From the NCBI GenBank assembly GCA_000827265.1, contig KN834793.1, positions 199,753 through 263,752 on the forward strand: 64,000 nt of DNA. Direction: 5' to 3'. The notes under the pieces were generated by a model. The model ran no database searches. It was not told the origin of the DNA and saw nothing but the letters and a program-made list of their open reading frames with translations. A program made the position numbers and the translations under genes. Source of the DNA: Collybiopsis luxurians FD-317 M1 (lineage: Eukaryota > Basidiomycota > Agaricomycetes > Agaricales > Omphalotaceae). This document shows, in pieces, positions 23,443 to 37,300 of this stretch; the stretch's first letter is position 1; every line of letters starts with the position of its first letter.

Positions 23443-25488
23443 GTTGATGGATTAGAATAGCAGTAATGCATGCCTTTTTTTATACGCGAGTGACAACGCG
23501 GGGAGAGAGCTAGACGTTTCCTTCACAGGTTCTCGGGGCCTAGGATGTGATGGTGCTTGTAATGTTCGAAACAGCTTGAATGTAGCTGCTACATACACGC
23601 ATTGACAATTGACAAGGGCTTGGCGATAATCAGCCGAGGTATCTGTTCACTATTAAATATTTGAAAATCTGCACTGTACCTTAGGAAGGCACAGTGCCTT
23701 TTTTTGAGCGAGCAAGTACGCAAGTTTCTCGGGTGTGTCCCAGCTGGCGTTTCCAGAGATCAAGTATTCTGGACAGTGTGCAGCGATACCGTCGAACGAT
23801 AAGGGGAAGTGTTGAGAAAAGGTTATGGCAAGTACTTTAGGAATGGTAAAACTTCTTATTGTTTAGCTACTCTATGTACATCTTTTATACCTAGAGTAAC
23901 TACTTCTAGAATATTCTACTAATTTCAATAATACTTAAAGAGATTACTAAGAAAACAATGGAGCACTGCTTGAGTCGCTCCTAGAATGTGTAAGTACCTT
24001 CTCGCACATTCTCAACAGGAAGAATTGACCCTTTGACTTGAGGTCAATCTTTTGAAGATGAGTTTCGAGCTCTAGCAAACGTTGTTCAACTTCATCGAAA
24101 AAGACGAGTGGAATCGTGGATGAACACGTCAGTGTCTGATTCTAACTGCCAATAGTCTGCTAGCATTTTATTCGCGCTCTTCACGGATCTTGTTAGAGCG
24201 CGGAGGCCTTCCTACTACTAAACCCCCTTGACATGCCCTGGATTCTCGCAGCAGTCAATCTTTCCTCTTAGACACACTGATGAGGCAGCTTAGCAATGAT
24301 GACTGCCAAGGAACCTGTGCAGCTTGTCTGACAATAAGGTCAGGCTCCAAAGAAGATCAATAGGAGATGAATGCTATAGTCTAGTGATGAGAAGGTGGGG
24401 CGAGAGCTTTTGGGATCAGAAATCAAAACATACAGTGGACTAGAGCATTAACCGAACTAAACTTTGAAAGAGGCGTGTGAAATAAGACACGACGCGACGC
24501 GAGATGATTCAGGCGCTACACAAGCGCCAAGATTATCCTGACCTACCGACGCTCATATGGTGCATGTAAGTATTAGGCGCGTACTCTATGCTCAAATTCA
24601 TGTAGCTTTTCTAGATAGTGAATGCAAATATGGAGAAAGAATGCCGCTAACCGGGGCAACCCATCAAGGCATCTCAGTTGGCGATGGTCTGAGACTTCAC
24701 TCAGCTCCCACTTTTTGTATGGGACGCCTGTCCGTCCAGCCAGCCGCCCAGAATGTATGCAAATATAGAATGCCGATGGTGACGGGAAATACGCTTTTTA
24801 TGTACTCAAGCAGCTGAACCCTTGCAAACGGTCAGATTTCGCCGCAAGCCGGCTCTCCGCAGATGGTTTTTCATCCACAAAGGTATATGACAGTATCCGC
24901 CCAGCAACCATGCGAGTCTTACCATATGGATTGCTTGTATCAACGAGAACAACAGTTGAATAAGTCAATTGTCAAAGTTCGAATATAAACTGCGGCACGA
25001 AGATCAATTCCGCATTAGCTCGGAGGGTCTGTGTAGTTCTCCGGTCTCGTAGCAGGCTCAAGCTCACGAAACTCTTCTTAGCGAGCGAAAATCAAGCTGA
25101 AAGACCGAAGGATCTTGGCCTTGGAGGTTCTGGAGGCTTCAAACTGTAGAGGGCGTACGAAGCATGTCGATATAATAGATGTTCGACGCAGCAAAAATAA
25201 ACACACTGCGCGAATCGCAAATGTCAGGATCTGTATCACTTTTTATTCAGTGGCAGCACGTTCATTTGAATACCCTCTGTTTTGACTCAATACAGGAGAT
25301 GACTGCGTCCCGTGTAAGTAAGTACATGTATATTCTGGGATGATCCACGACTCATCCCTCTACCTGAATTCTCCGTTCGTCCTTACGAGAGGTGCGAAAA
25401 AAAAGTATAAAACAGCTCAATCCTCAACGACGATTCCTCAGGTTTTCAAAAGTCCTTCCTTAATCCTCTCTTCTCACTTTTGCTCAAA
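23443..25488. other. Intergenic, no convincing gene
   Basis: About 2 kb after the CBM52-like array. The region 23850-23960 is AT-rich. A short plus-strand frame at 24557-24817 has no motif. The right end carries the LysM promoter, with TATAAAA at 25406-25412. Confidence 0.5.
25406..25412 (+). promoter_or_regulatory. TATA box of the LysM gene
   Basis: TATAAAA lies 83 nt before the ATG at 25489; the stretch between is pyrimidine-rich, like a 5' leader. Confidence 0.45.
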
Positions 25489-26041
25489 ATGTTCGCCCGT
25501 CTCTCTCTGTTCGCTATGGTCACTGCCCTCGGTGCAATCCTTGGTGCTAATGTCCTAGCCCAGACATCATGTGAGGCGACATATACCGTCGTGTCGGGGG
25601 ATAACTGCGTCGCTATTGCTTCGAAATTCAACGTGACCTATGATGCCTTGGTCGCTGCTAACCCGGTAAGGGCTGGTTCCTACTCTCCGTTAGACAGTAA
25701 CCATTAAATTCTACGCTTTGCTGTGAATCGTGATCGCAGGCCGTAGACGCCCAATGCGACAACCTTTTTGTAGGCCAAAAGCTCTGTATCCCCCCACCTT
25801 GCACAAAGCAATACACTGTCCAATCTGGCGATGTTTGCATATCGATTGCTAATCAGTTCAATATCACTGCTGCCCAGTTGGAGGCTGCGAATCCGGACAT
25901 TGATCCTTTGTGCGATAACTTGCAGCCGGGCGAGGTAAGGATGATTCGTGATACTTTACGAAAAGTATTTTCTGGAAATATAAAATGCTGATGCGTTGCT
26001 TTTTTGATTAGATTTTGTGTATCCCCGCCGCGAGCTCCTAA
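25489..26041 (+). CDS. Secreted protein with two LysM domains
   Basis: Exons 25489-25665, 25740-25934 and 26012-26041 give 133 residues. The signal peptide MFARLSLFAMVTALGAILGA ends near NVLAQ. Two LysM repeats follow: YTVVSGDNCVAIASKFNVTY....NPAVDAQCDNLFVGQKLCIP, then YTVQSGDVCISIANQFNITA....NPDIDPLCDNLQPGEILCIP. Each has the typical Y-T-V-x-S-G-D-x-C start and a C-I-P end, with cysteines that likely form disulphides. LysM domains bind chitin and related GlcNAc polymers. Small secreted fungal LysM proteins can mask chitin from hosts or protect hyphae. No enzymatic domain is present. The role here is inferred from family knowledge. Confidence 0.92.
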
Positions 26042-26243
26042 GGCCTGAATCTCTGCTCGTGAGGATTGTAGCTTTCGGGTATTATAGCATACCAAGTTGC
26101 ATGTAACTACGAGTACTAGATAATAGCATTCGTCTCAACAACTAAGCCCCCAAAAGTACGTTACTATCCTCTCTCCGTACCAGATAAAAATCGTCAAATC
26201 AACATCTCCAGCACATCGCAAAGTGAATACACCCCCGGAACGA

Positions 26244-29200
26244 TTACAACCCCAACTTTACACCCGAAGCATAATATTCCTTATATATCCTCATCTGCTC
26301 CTCTAGCTTCCTATTCTCTGCAAGCATACCGTCTCTTTCTAACATAACTGCGTCTCGTTCTTGTATGATCATATCCAAGTCTTTCCTGAGCTTCTGGTTG
26401 TCCGCAAGGAGGGCATGATGTTCAGCAACCGCCGCATCTCGACTCTGTACAGCTACACCCAATTCCTCCTCGAGATCCTTTTTATCCGCCAAAGCAGTAT
26501 CTCGTTCCACCATCGCTGCATCTCGTTCTTTGATAGCCACAGCTAAATCTTTCTTGCGTTTAGCGGAGTCGGAGCTCTTCTTGAGTCTAAAATGGGCTTC
26601 TTGTGCAGCGTCATGTTCCACTAGCGCATTATCCCTCTCCTCCACAGTCAAAGATAGCCGTCGTTGAGCTGTATCATGTCCCGGAAGCACATTTTCGATT
26701 TGAGTCTCCGAAGCTGTTCCGCGCTGGGCATTACGAAGCGTTCTTGTGTTAAAAACTTGGGCAATCACTAGATTTTGGAAGGTCAGTTGAGTATATGCAC
26801 GTACTTACGCGGAAAATATGTTGGAACATGAAACATACCAGCAGCGCCAGCATCTTCCGAATTTCCATTTAGAGCCTCGGATTCCAGCGGCAGAGATTTA
26901 CGAGCATTGACAACCGGTTCGAGACCTACTGAGTTCACCGGTTCTGCCATTTTCTCATCCACCATGCGCATGCGCCGGGCTTGATCTTCATCTGAAGCAT
27001 TGACCTCCACTATATTAACAGAAGGAGATGGCAGAGTAGAATTCATAGCAGGAATGTTTGGGGAAAAAGTTGTATCCAGAGGAACGAAAGAGTCCATAAT
27101 CATATTATCGAGCGCATTGACTGGGGGAATGATTGCACCAGAAGAAGAACCAAGGATCTGGTTTGATGGTCCGAGATTTCCAAGTTCAACTTGTACATCT
27201 GTCTGCCCTATTCCCATTATAACTTTATTTCCCTGAGTTTCGGTGGAGGTGGGAGTCCCTGCGAATGATGAGGTAGTTTCCCGATCCGTCCCTAGTTTAA
27301 TAATGTTCTCAGAGCCCGAATGTATCTTCTCGGGCGCAAGTGATCCACTATGAACGCCGTCATCGCGATTCTGCATTCCCAGTGGGCCATTTGGATCTTC
27401 GTTCAAAAGGGTGATAGAACTCATTGATGGAGGAGTTGACGATCTAAGGTTACGACTGGCGTCATGATGGATATTCTGACTCTCTAGCGCAGGCGCGGGC
27501 ACAAGCATTTCTGGTGGGAAGGGGATGTTGTTTAGAGTGGCTGATCATAAATGAGCATGCTAAGCAAGCAAAAGAAACGTAGGAGTCGGATTTACTTACG
27601 ATTCTGGTCCATATCTTCTGGGTAAACCAAATCACCCTCACGATCAGGAGTAGCGGACTGTCTTGATGAATACTCATTACTCTCATTCTCATTCACGTCC
27701 ACGTTCATGTTCGCAGACGCAGACGCAGACGGTCCAGGCGTATCAATCATCATCACCGTGCCCCCTTGAGTACCTTTCGCCCCCGCCCCCTCCGATTCCC
27801 TTTTCCAAGTAATCTTACCATCACCAGATATCATTGCCATAGAGAAACTCATCTTGGCTTTCCGAGGGGATTTAGGACCCGGTCGCTTCTTCGCCGATGG
27901 TTTACGGGAGTTTCGGAGAGCAGAAGAGGAGACTGTAAAGGGGAATTCCAATCAGTGGTGAGTTGAACTTTGAAGGTTGAACGTTAGATACAAATCGATA
28001 TACCTAGTGTTTTCTTTCCTTTCGCCGTCGCACTTTCTTCTTCATCGGAACTCATGAGCTGGTCTGACTCCGAGGGGGAAGAGTCGTTGGCTCGCGCTCT
28101 TGCCCGTTTGCCCAAGATAGATGCAAGTGAAATGCGGCGCGCGGAAGGTGAAAGTTCCGCTGATGAGCCTCCGACTTTCAAGACATGGGAGGATGACGAA
28201 GGTGTCGGAATGCTTGGTTTGGGTGCCCGAGCTGCACTACTGATAGCATCTGGCTTGGCGGCTGAAGTCGAGGATGGTGTTACTATACTTGATTTGGGAG
28301 TCCGAACCGCGCTCTTGATATTTTCTGGTTCTGGGGCTGAAGACGATGACGGAGTTGCTTTACTCGATCTGGGAGCCCGAACTACGCCACGCGGAGTATC
28401 CGACTTTTGCGGTGAAGATCCCAAGTCCAAACTCGCGATCAAACCGTTCTGAGTCTGATCAGTGGCTCGAAAATTTAAATAGCGTTGAAAGATTTTTTCG
28501 TTCCAGTATTTGAGAAGCGGGTCCGGCTTCTGGGTCGAGTAGCCATGCCAGTTGTGGATATTGACTATCTTGAAAGGCCAGAGTGGGTGACCGTTGTTCA
28601 TCGCTGGTATCATATAGCTTTGGCTGTCACCACTAGTTGTATCCACGTGATATACGTAGTCGTAGAACAAGCCAGAAGGTGGAGAGACGTCTTTCGGGTC
28701 GATTCTAGTTATATGCAATTTTCCTGGTGGCATTGAAGAGGAAGATTCAGTTTATGATGGATCGTTCGGACAGATAGACTCAAGCGTTGAGAAGAGTTGC
28801 TAGGTTGCGTATGATACTTACCGAAGATGACTGAGGGGGTGATCCATGCTGCGTGACAGGTAGCGAATAATTGTCTGTCGTTGCTTTCGTCTTTTCGTTC
28901 GACGTTTTCAATGAGGCTGTGATCCGCCGTCTCTTGAAGGAGCGGCTTTGTCAAAAATGTCAAGACTAGTATGCGAAAGTTCTATCGTACTATGAGCATA
29001 CATAAGCAGCTAGAAGAGCATGTTAGTATTACCTTTGGTTCTCGTAATCTTTGTAGAGCTGTTCTAGATTGGCGCCATCGCTGCGCTCGAATTTCCACGA
29101 TACAACCATATCGAGTATCGGAATCTTCTGAATCGGCCTCTGAATTTTCGAATTCAACACTGTAGAGCATCGTCATTTCGACGCTCGAATCTAATCTTTC

Positions 29201-29538
29201 CAAGTAGAGAGAAGAAACACTTACCAGTCACCTATGGCCAGTTTATTGGTAGATTCGCCCGGAAGAGGGCAAGTTAAAAACCTGTCCCAATCGGGAGTAT
29301 CATATGCACCATAGACACGATTTTTTGGAAACGTTGGAACTGGAGGAATGTCCCCTTCTTCTTCAGGTGGACAATCTACTATTACTGGGTTTGGTTTTTT
29401 TTTCTCGACGGTTTTTGTTTTACTAGCGGTACGACTACTAGGAGACTCAACAGTGATTACGTGTGGGACACGATGGGGAGCTTTAACAGCGCGTCCTGAT
29501 CTGGTAGCTGTTGGAAGTGTATCAGGTGAGGATGACAT
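26244..29538 (-). CDS. Large hypothetical protein with C-terminal coiled coil
   Basis: Seven-exon minus-strand model, roughly 950-1000 residues. The order is: a Thr/Ser/Pro-rich N-terminus with GRAVKAPHRVPHVI; an acidic patch (ENSEADSEDSDTRYG); a conserved-looking globular stretch around WITPSVIFG/KLHITRIDPKDVSPP and NGHPLWPFKIVNIHNWHGYS; long disordered Ser/Pro/Ala repeats (RAPRSS, RTPKSS, RAPKPS); a basic segment (RKPSAKKRPGPKSPRKAK); and a C-terminal coiled coil of repeated E-R-D-x-A/V blocks. Basic and acidic disordered stretches suggest a nuclear protein, which is inference only. I do not recognise the family. An in-frame ATG at 29595 is possible; 29538 is preferred because it leaves space for a promoter shared with the divergent TBCB gene. 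Confidence 0.7.
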
Positions 29539-29741
29539 GGCAGTACGAGATGAAGTTAGCGAGCTAAACGAATCAATGATGTTGAGCAAGTTCACAGGGC
29601 TCCGGATTTTCGGCTGATAAATTTAAAATGGTCCCGGACTCGGAGATATACCGTGGGCACGTGTTCGATAAACCTTGCTTTGACCTTTACAGTCAGAACA
29701 TTCCTATCCCAATCCTCGACTCTTTGATTGGCCTCAAGAAA

Positions 29742-30640
29742 ATGTCAGGCGTTTTAAAAGTCTTTGTGGTTTCTCCTGATACGCGATCTGAGCGTCGTTT
29801 TGACCCTCATCTTACGATCGCGTCGCTCAAGGTGTTTTGTACTAACTCAGGTTTTTGTTCTTGAATGCTAACGTTTGTGCAGTCTAAATTGGAGCTATTC
29901 ACTGGAATACCTGCTTCAAATCAATCAATATCCGTTCTCAACTCGGAAACAGACCCGACTGTTGTAGCTCAACTGTCTGACGACAGTAAACCGATTGGTT
30001 TTTACTCTGTGAAGGACTGGCAAGTGCTAAAAGTACGCTCATGTCCTTGGTACACGGGCACGCTGACGCTGAAAGCGATCTAGGTGGATGATCTAAATCC
30101 ATCTGCGAGTTTTACTGGTCAATTGACCGATGTTTCGCAAGTGGAGAAGTTTGAGTTGAGTGATGCGGCTTATGCGGAGCGTAACGGTAGGCTTGTATAC
30201 ACTGCCTCAAAGATTTTTTCCGAATTGTTTTGGATAGACAGTGTCCTGGCATACAAACAACGCCATAAAGTTGGTCGATTTGCGTCAAAAACTGAGGAGG
30301 TAAAAGAGTCTGTTCCAGCAGACATTTCCGTTGGCTCGCGATGTCAAGTTGAATCGTCTGAGCCTGGGCTGTCCAAACGAGGTACAGTGCGCTTCGTAGG
30401 GGAAACAAAATTCGCGTCTGGTGTGTGGGTTGGCGTGGAATACGACGAGCCGTTTGGTAAGAATGATGGATCGTAAGTTGTTTAATTCGTTCTGTCAAGT
30501 TTTCACTGAATCCATCCCTTTACAGCGTCAAAGGTGATAGATATTTCACTTGTCGAGAAAACTATGGAGTGTTTGTAAAGCCAGACAAAGTTCAGGTTGG
30601 AGATTTCCCAGAACTGGAACTGGATTTGGAGGAAATGTAA
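29742..30640 (+). CDS. Tubulin-folding cofactor B
   Basis: The N-terminus MSGVLKVFVVSPDTRSERRF is the ubiquitin-like domain typical of TBCB (Alp11/Alf1 in yeasts), followed by a linker with a short helix. A C-terminal CAP-Gly domain follows, with SKRGTVRFVGETKFASGVWV, the GKNDGS signature, and GVFVKPDKVQVGDFPE before the acidic end LDLEEM. Five coding exons are joined by short introns. TBCB acts with TBCE in alpha-tubulin folding and dissociation of the tubulin dimer. The CAP-Gly groove binds EEY/F tails. An upstream in-frame ATG at 29628 exists, but family proteins begin at the SPDT strand, so 29742 is chosen. Confidence 0.9.
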
Positions 30641-30823
30641 TATTGTAGACCTTGAATCCATTTCTATAAGGCTCAGAAAGTTCAAGAAGGGACGCGAAAA
30701 GTCGACATATGAGATCACGTGAACTGACTGATTGGTCATGATCAGGACTGTACGCGCGTCGCTGCTTTAAAGTCTTTTCTTTTACTTGTACCACATCCTT
30801 TACTCTCAAATTTTTACTCAACA

Positions 30824-33797
<2,974 letters not shown>

Positions 33798-34118
33798 GCG
33801 ATGTTGTCAAAAGATTGTGGTTATATAATGTCTAACGCAATGCCTTTGTACCTTTTTATCATCTCGTATAGAATTTTTTTCTCTTTTATGATTGTAGCCA
33901 AAGTAGTTGGTTAATGATTCTAAATCTTTGTACGCACGTTCACCTGAATTCTGGAGAACAAATTTGTGTCCGGTCTGGGGAAATCCCCCGCCGATTTCTA
34001 AATGCGGATGAGACTTCGACGCCAAAATCACGTGAACATGCGACCGAACGCGTTCTCATCGACCGGCAAACTCTTTTATCTTTTCCTCTTAATTGCCATT
34101 GTTCATGTTCTGCCCGTC
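33798..34118. other. Intergenic: CDC48 3' flank and DGAT2 promoter
   Basis: About 320 bp. An E-box-like CACGTG at 34030-34035 and a pyrimidine tract at 34070-34115 precede the proposed DGAT2 start. Confidence 0.5.
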
Positions 34119-36259
34119 ATGGACGTTGGCACCAAGCTGTCCAATGCTTCCCGGTCGTTATCCAACTCGTCTCTGAAGGACAAGCTCTCAAAACTATCCG
34201 TAACCCAACTGAAACCAATTACGATTCACTCTAATATCGAGTCTGTGAATGTTTGAAGACGATTTTTTCCCCTTGTCGTTGATTTTGCGGTCGTGTTTTC
34301 TCTTTCTATGTGTTACGTTTAGGTTTGCTCCTGCACGGATACCGAGGAAGCGGAGGCTGCAGATGTTGGCTGTTGCCCTTTGGTCGGTCATGATAGCGCT
34401 CACCACAGTGTTGTTTCTCTTTTTATGGTACGTATCTGAGATTTCTTGTCAGAGTCAAGTTTTGGGTTCCTAATAACCTATTTCCGTTTCCTTTGAATCG
34501 TTTTGAATGGCCATCTATGCCAGTTCAATACCTTGGCTGTGGCCTTTCCTCGCAGTGTACCAAATATGGATAGTCTGGATTGACAAGAGTCCGGAACACG
34601 GCGGAAGAACGAGCCAGTGGTTTCGCAAGTGGGTGTTTTGGAAGTATTTTGCAGATTATTATCCTGCTTCGTGAGTTCTCTCCGCCTTATCTATATCATG
34701 TATGTATTGTTGATGTTGTGTGGGTTATTCTATGTGTGCTAGATTTTTGAAGGTTCGTGGTTTGACTGCTTTGGGGTTCATGCATGCGCGTGTGGCGACG
34801 TCTAACGTTGACGGTCTCTTTAGGAAGCAGACCTTCCCCCCGATAGACCATATGTGTTTGGTTATCATCCTCATGGTGCGCCTTCTCAGAATAACGGGTT
34901 CGTATGAGAGATCTGATCAACTCGCGTCTTTAGGTATCATTGGAATGGGGGCGTTGGCTACTTTTGCGACGGAAGGTACGTTCGCACTCGCTTAGGTCCC
35001 GCTTAGGTCTTCCATCTTTTTTCTTATCCGATTAATTCTTTGCAAATCAAGCTACCGGCTTCTCCGAGGCGTTCCCTGGAATCAAACCCCATCTCCTAAC
35101 CCTCGCAAGCAACTTCCACATGCCCTTCTATCGCGACATCATTCTTGCTATGGGGATATGCAGCGTCAGCAAGCGGTCCTGTTCGAATATCCTCAAGTCT
35201 GGTCCTGGATCGGCTATCACCATCGTTGTTGGGGGCGCTGCTGAGAGTTTGAGCGCTCATCCTGGTACTGCGGACTTGACTCTGCGGAAAAGGTGTGTGT
35301 ATTCCTCCTTTTTCGTCTATGGTGCTTTGATTTGATGAACTTGATATAGGCTAGGATTCATTAAAGTCGCGATTCAACATGGGTGAGTGGAGTTGAAAGA
35401 TTTCGTGTATGCTATCGGATGCTGAGGGTTTTTGTTTCGCTTGTAGAGCCGACTTGGTACCTGTTTTTTCATTTGGCGAAAATGATGTAAGAGCTCTCCG
35501 TCGCTACCGCCGCGCAGGCTTTAAATGAAATTACTCTATATAGATCTACGAGCAAATGCCCAACCAGCCCGGTACCACAATTCATAGTCTACAAAAGAAA
35601 TTTCAGTCCCTCTTTGGCTTTACGCTCCCACTATTTCACGGCAGGGGGTTATTAAATTGTATTTATCACTCTTTCTCCCCTCCGATCCCCTCATTCCCCA
35701 CACTTTCCTACCGCCTTCCGCCTTTGCCCTTGGTTATTATGACGATAGATTTGAAGTCGGGCTGACTGATCTATTTTTAACGCGCAGATAATATTGGTTT
35801 AATGCCTTATAGAAGACAGATTGTGGCAGTTAGTGAGTTGAACCGGTTTGTTTTGATTGCACACTTGCTCATCGCCCGTGCGTTGCAAACTTTATTTCCT
35901 CTTACGCGCAGTTGGCAACCCGATTCACGTTGAGCAATGTGATAAACCCGATATACAAGAAGTCACGCGTATTCAAAAGATGTACATTGAAGAGTTGACT
36001 CGGTATGTCGTCAAGCTTTTTCGTGTCTTCTGCTTCTCCTTTAGCGAAGAATCATACGCCGATCAAACATACGCATGCATGCTCGCGCGCGCGCGAGTTT
36101 ATTTTTCTTGTTGCTTTATCATCTATGAAAAACGGATTGAACTGGCAAACTGACACTTTGGCATGCTGGTTTTTGTTTTTGTTTCCGTGTAGCATATGGA
36201 ATACGTACAAGGATCAATACGCAAAGGCGAGGACGAGGGAGTTGAGTATTATTGAGTAA
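34119..36259 (+). CDS. Diacylglycerol O-acyltransferase, DGAT2 family
   Basis: The enzyme makes triacylglycerol from diacylglycerol and acyl-CoA at the ER and lipid droplets. Landmarks are FAPARIPRKRRLQM followed by a hydrophobic hairpin (MLAVALWSVMIALTTVLFLF), the active-site box [78 protein letters not shown], and the end WNTYKDQYAKARTRELSIIE. All are classic for fungal Dga1-type enzymes. The first exon is uncertain: 34119 gives MDVGTKLSNASRS.. spliced with a weak GTCTGT donor to the clear FAPARIP exon. Alternative ATGs at 34002-34038 are in the same frame. Confidence 0.93.
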
Positions 36260-37012
36260 CGAACGGTTTCGGGGGTATCGGCTTGGGGTCGTTTTTGCGA
36301 GTAATATTTTTGGGCTGCACGGGTATGGGTGGGAGTGTGGCGGGCTAACGAACGAACTTTTGGGCACGCTGGTAACTAACAATTGTAAACTTTCCGCGTA
36401 ATTTACTTTTAGAGCAGAGGCCGCAGTAAGGCCATGTCGGACGACTGTTTTGTACAATTATGTCGTTTTCGTACTAGTAGTCAGTAGTCGGTAAAAGCTT
36501 TGGGCATTTCCGCATTGGACGTTTCTGTCGATCGAGGACCACCATACTAGAGTCGATCAAGTCAAATTTGTAGTCAACGTAGATAGGTATTGGTACAATC
36601 CCAAAAAATGTAGGAAAAAAAAGGGTTTGGGGGGTCATGCACATGCGTTATCTGATTACATCAATAGTTTGTTCTAGCGATGTGGGGGTCTATTGAATGG
36701 ACATGATCGTACATGAGAGTTTGATATGAGAGTTGGTACAGATGAGGAAAAATCAAAAACAAAAAAAAACACATTCTAAGCGTAAGTCGGAAAGCAATGA
36801 GCACGTTAGGCATTTGATATATCGTTTGCAGTAAAGAGGAAGATTGTCCATGTTGGGATAACGAGAATAAAGATAAACGAATCCTAGGAGTCCTTCGGGG
36901 TAGTATAGAGCGTCGGGAAATTCGACGAACGCTCAAAAAAAAGTGTCTATTAATGCGGATGCAACTGTTCAAAGCGAGATATACGATAAGCTGAGTGGAA
37001 TAAAAAGAAAAA
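36260..37012. other. Convergent intergenic region
   Basis: About 750 bp between two converging 3' ends (DGAT2 and the NRPS-like gene). It is AT-rich with poly-A and poly-T runs, consistent with two sets of termination and polyadenylation signals. No gene is seen. Confidence 0.55.
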
Positions 37013-37300
37013 CTATTTCTGTAAAGCAAAAGGAGGTTGAATCTTTCGAAGGGATTGAGGAGAAGTCAAGTCCGAACAAACAGGGCATGTTGGTCGTAGG
37101 AAAAGGGCACGTGAGATGCAGCTGTATCAAAAAGTACATATGCAAGTAATAAGGAACTAGTGTCCATACGGAGGATACGAAACAAAGACTTACGATTGGC
37201 AAAACACATGGCCGCAGGAAGTGACGGAAGGGCTTCGAGGGGATCGGCGGCAAATGGAGCACCGTGGGGACATGTAGACTGAATTTTCGTCGTCCGAGTA
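37013..37300 (-). other. RING-HC finger domain at the C-terminus of the NRPS-like protein
   Basis: After RRTYSDDENSVYMSPR the protein reads CSICRRSPRSPSVTSCGHVF, then C, then across a 72-nt intron (donor GTAAGT at 37193, acceptor TACAG) QSCISRALFLRPTCPVC. Spacing is C-x2-C-x11-C-x-H-x2-C-x2-C-x10-C-x2-C, the C3HC4 RING consensus of E3 ubiquitin ligases. The stop is at 37013-37015. No stop codon separates it from the hexapeptide domain. A separate small gene starting inside this region remains possible. Confidence 0.8.

Larger units (their letters stand above)
18400..23700 (-). repeat. Tandem segmental duplication, three units of about 2.2 kb
   Basis: Start codons at 19063, 21296 and 23442 are 2233 and 2146 bp apart. 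Upstream and downstream flanks are also alike. For example, the promoter-distal sequence with AATGCAGCTGCCACATAC recurs near 19210 and 21450, and GCGTCCTATCTG.TAATCTGG recurs near 20338 and 22439. The whole unit was copied, not just the genes. The spacers (19064-20497, 21297-22614) hold no other supported gene. Confidence 0.8.
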
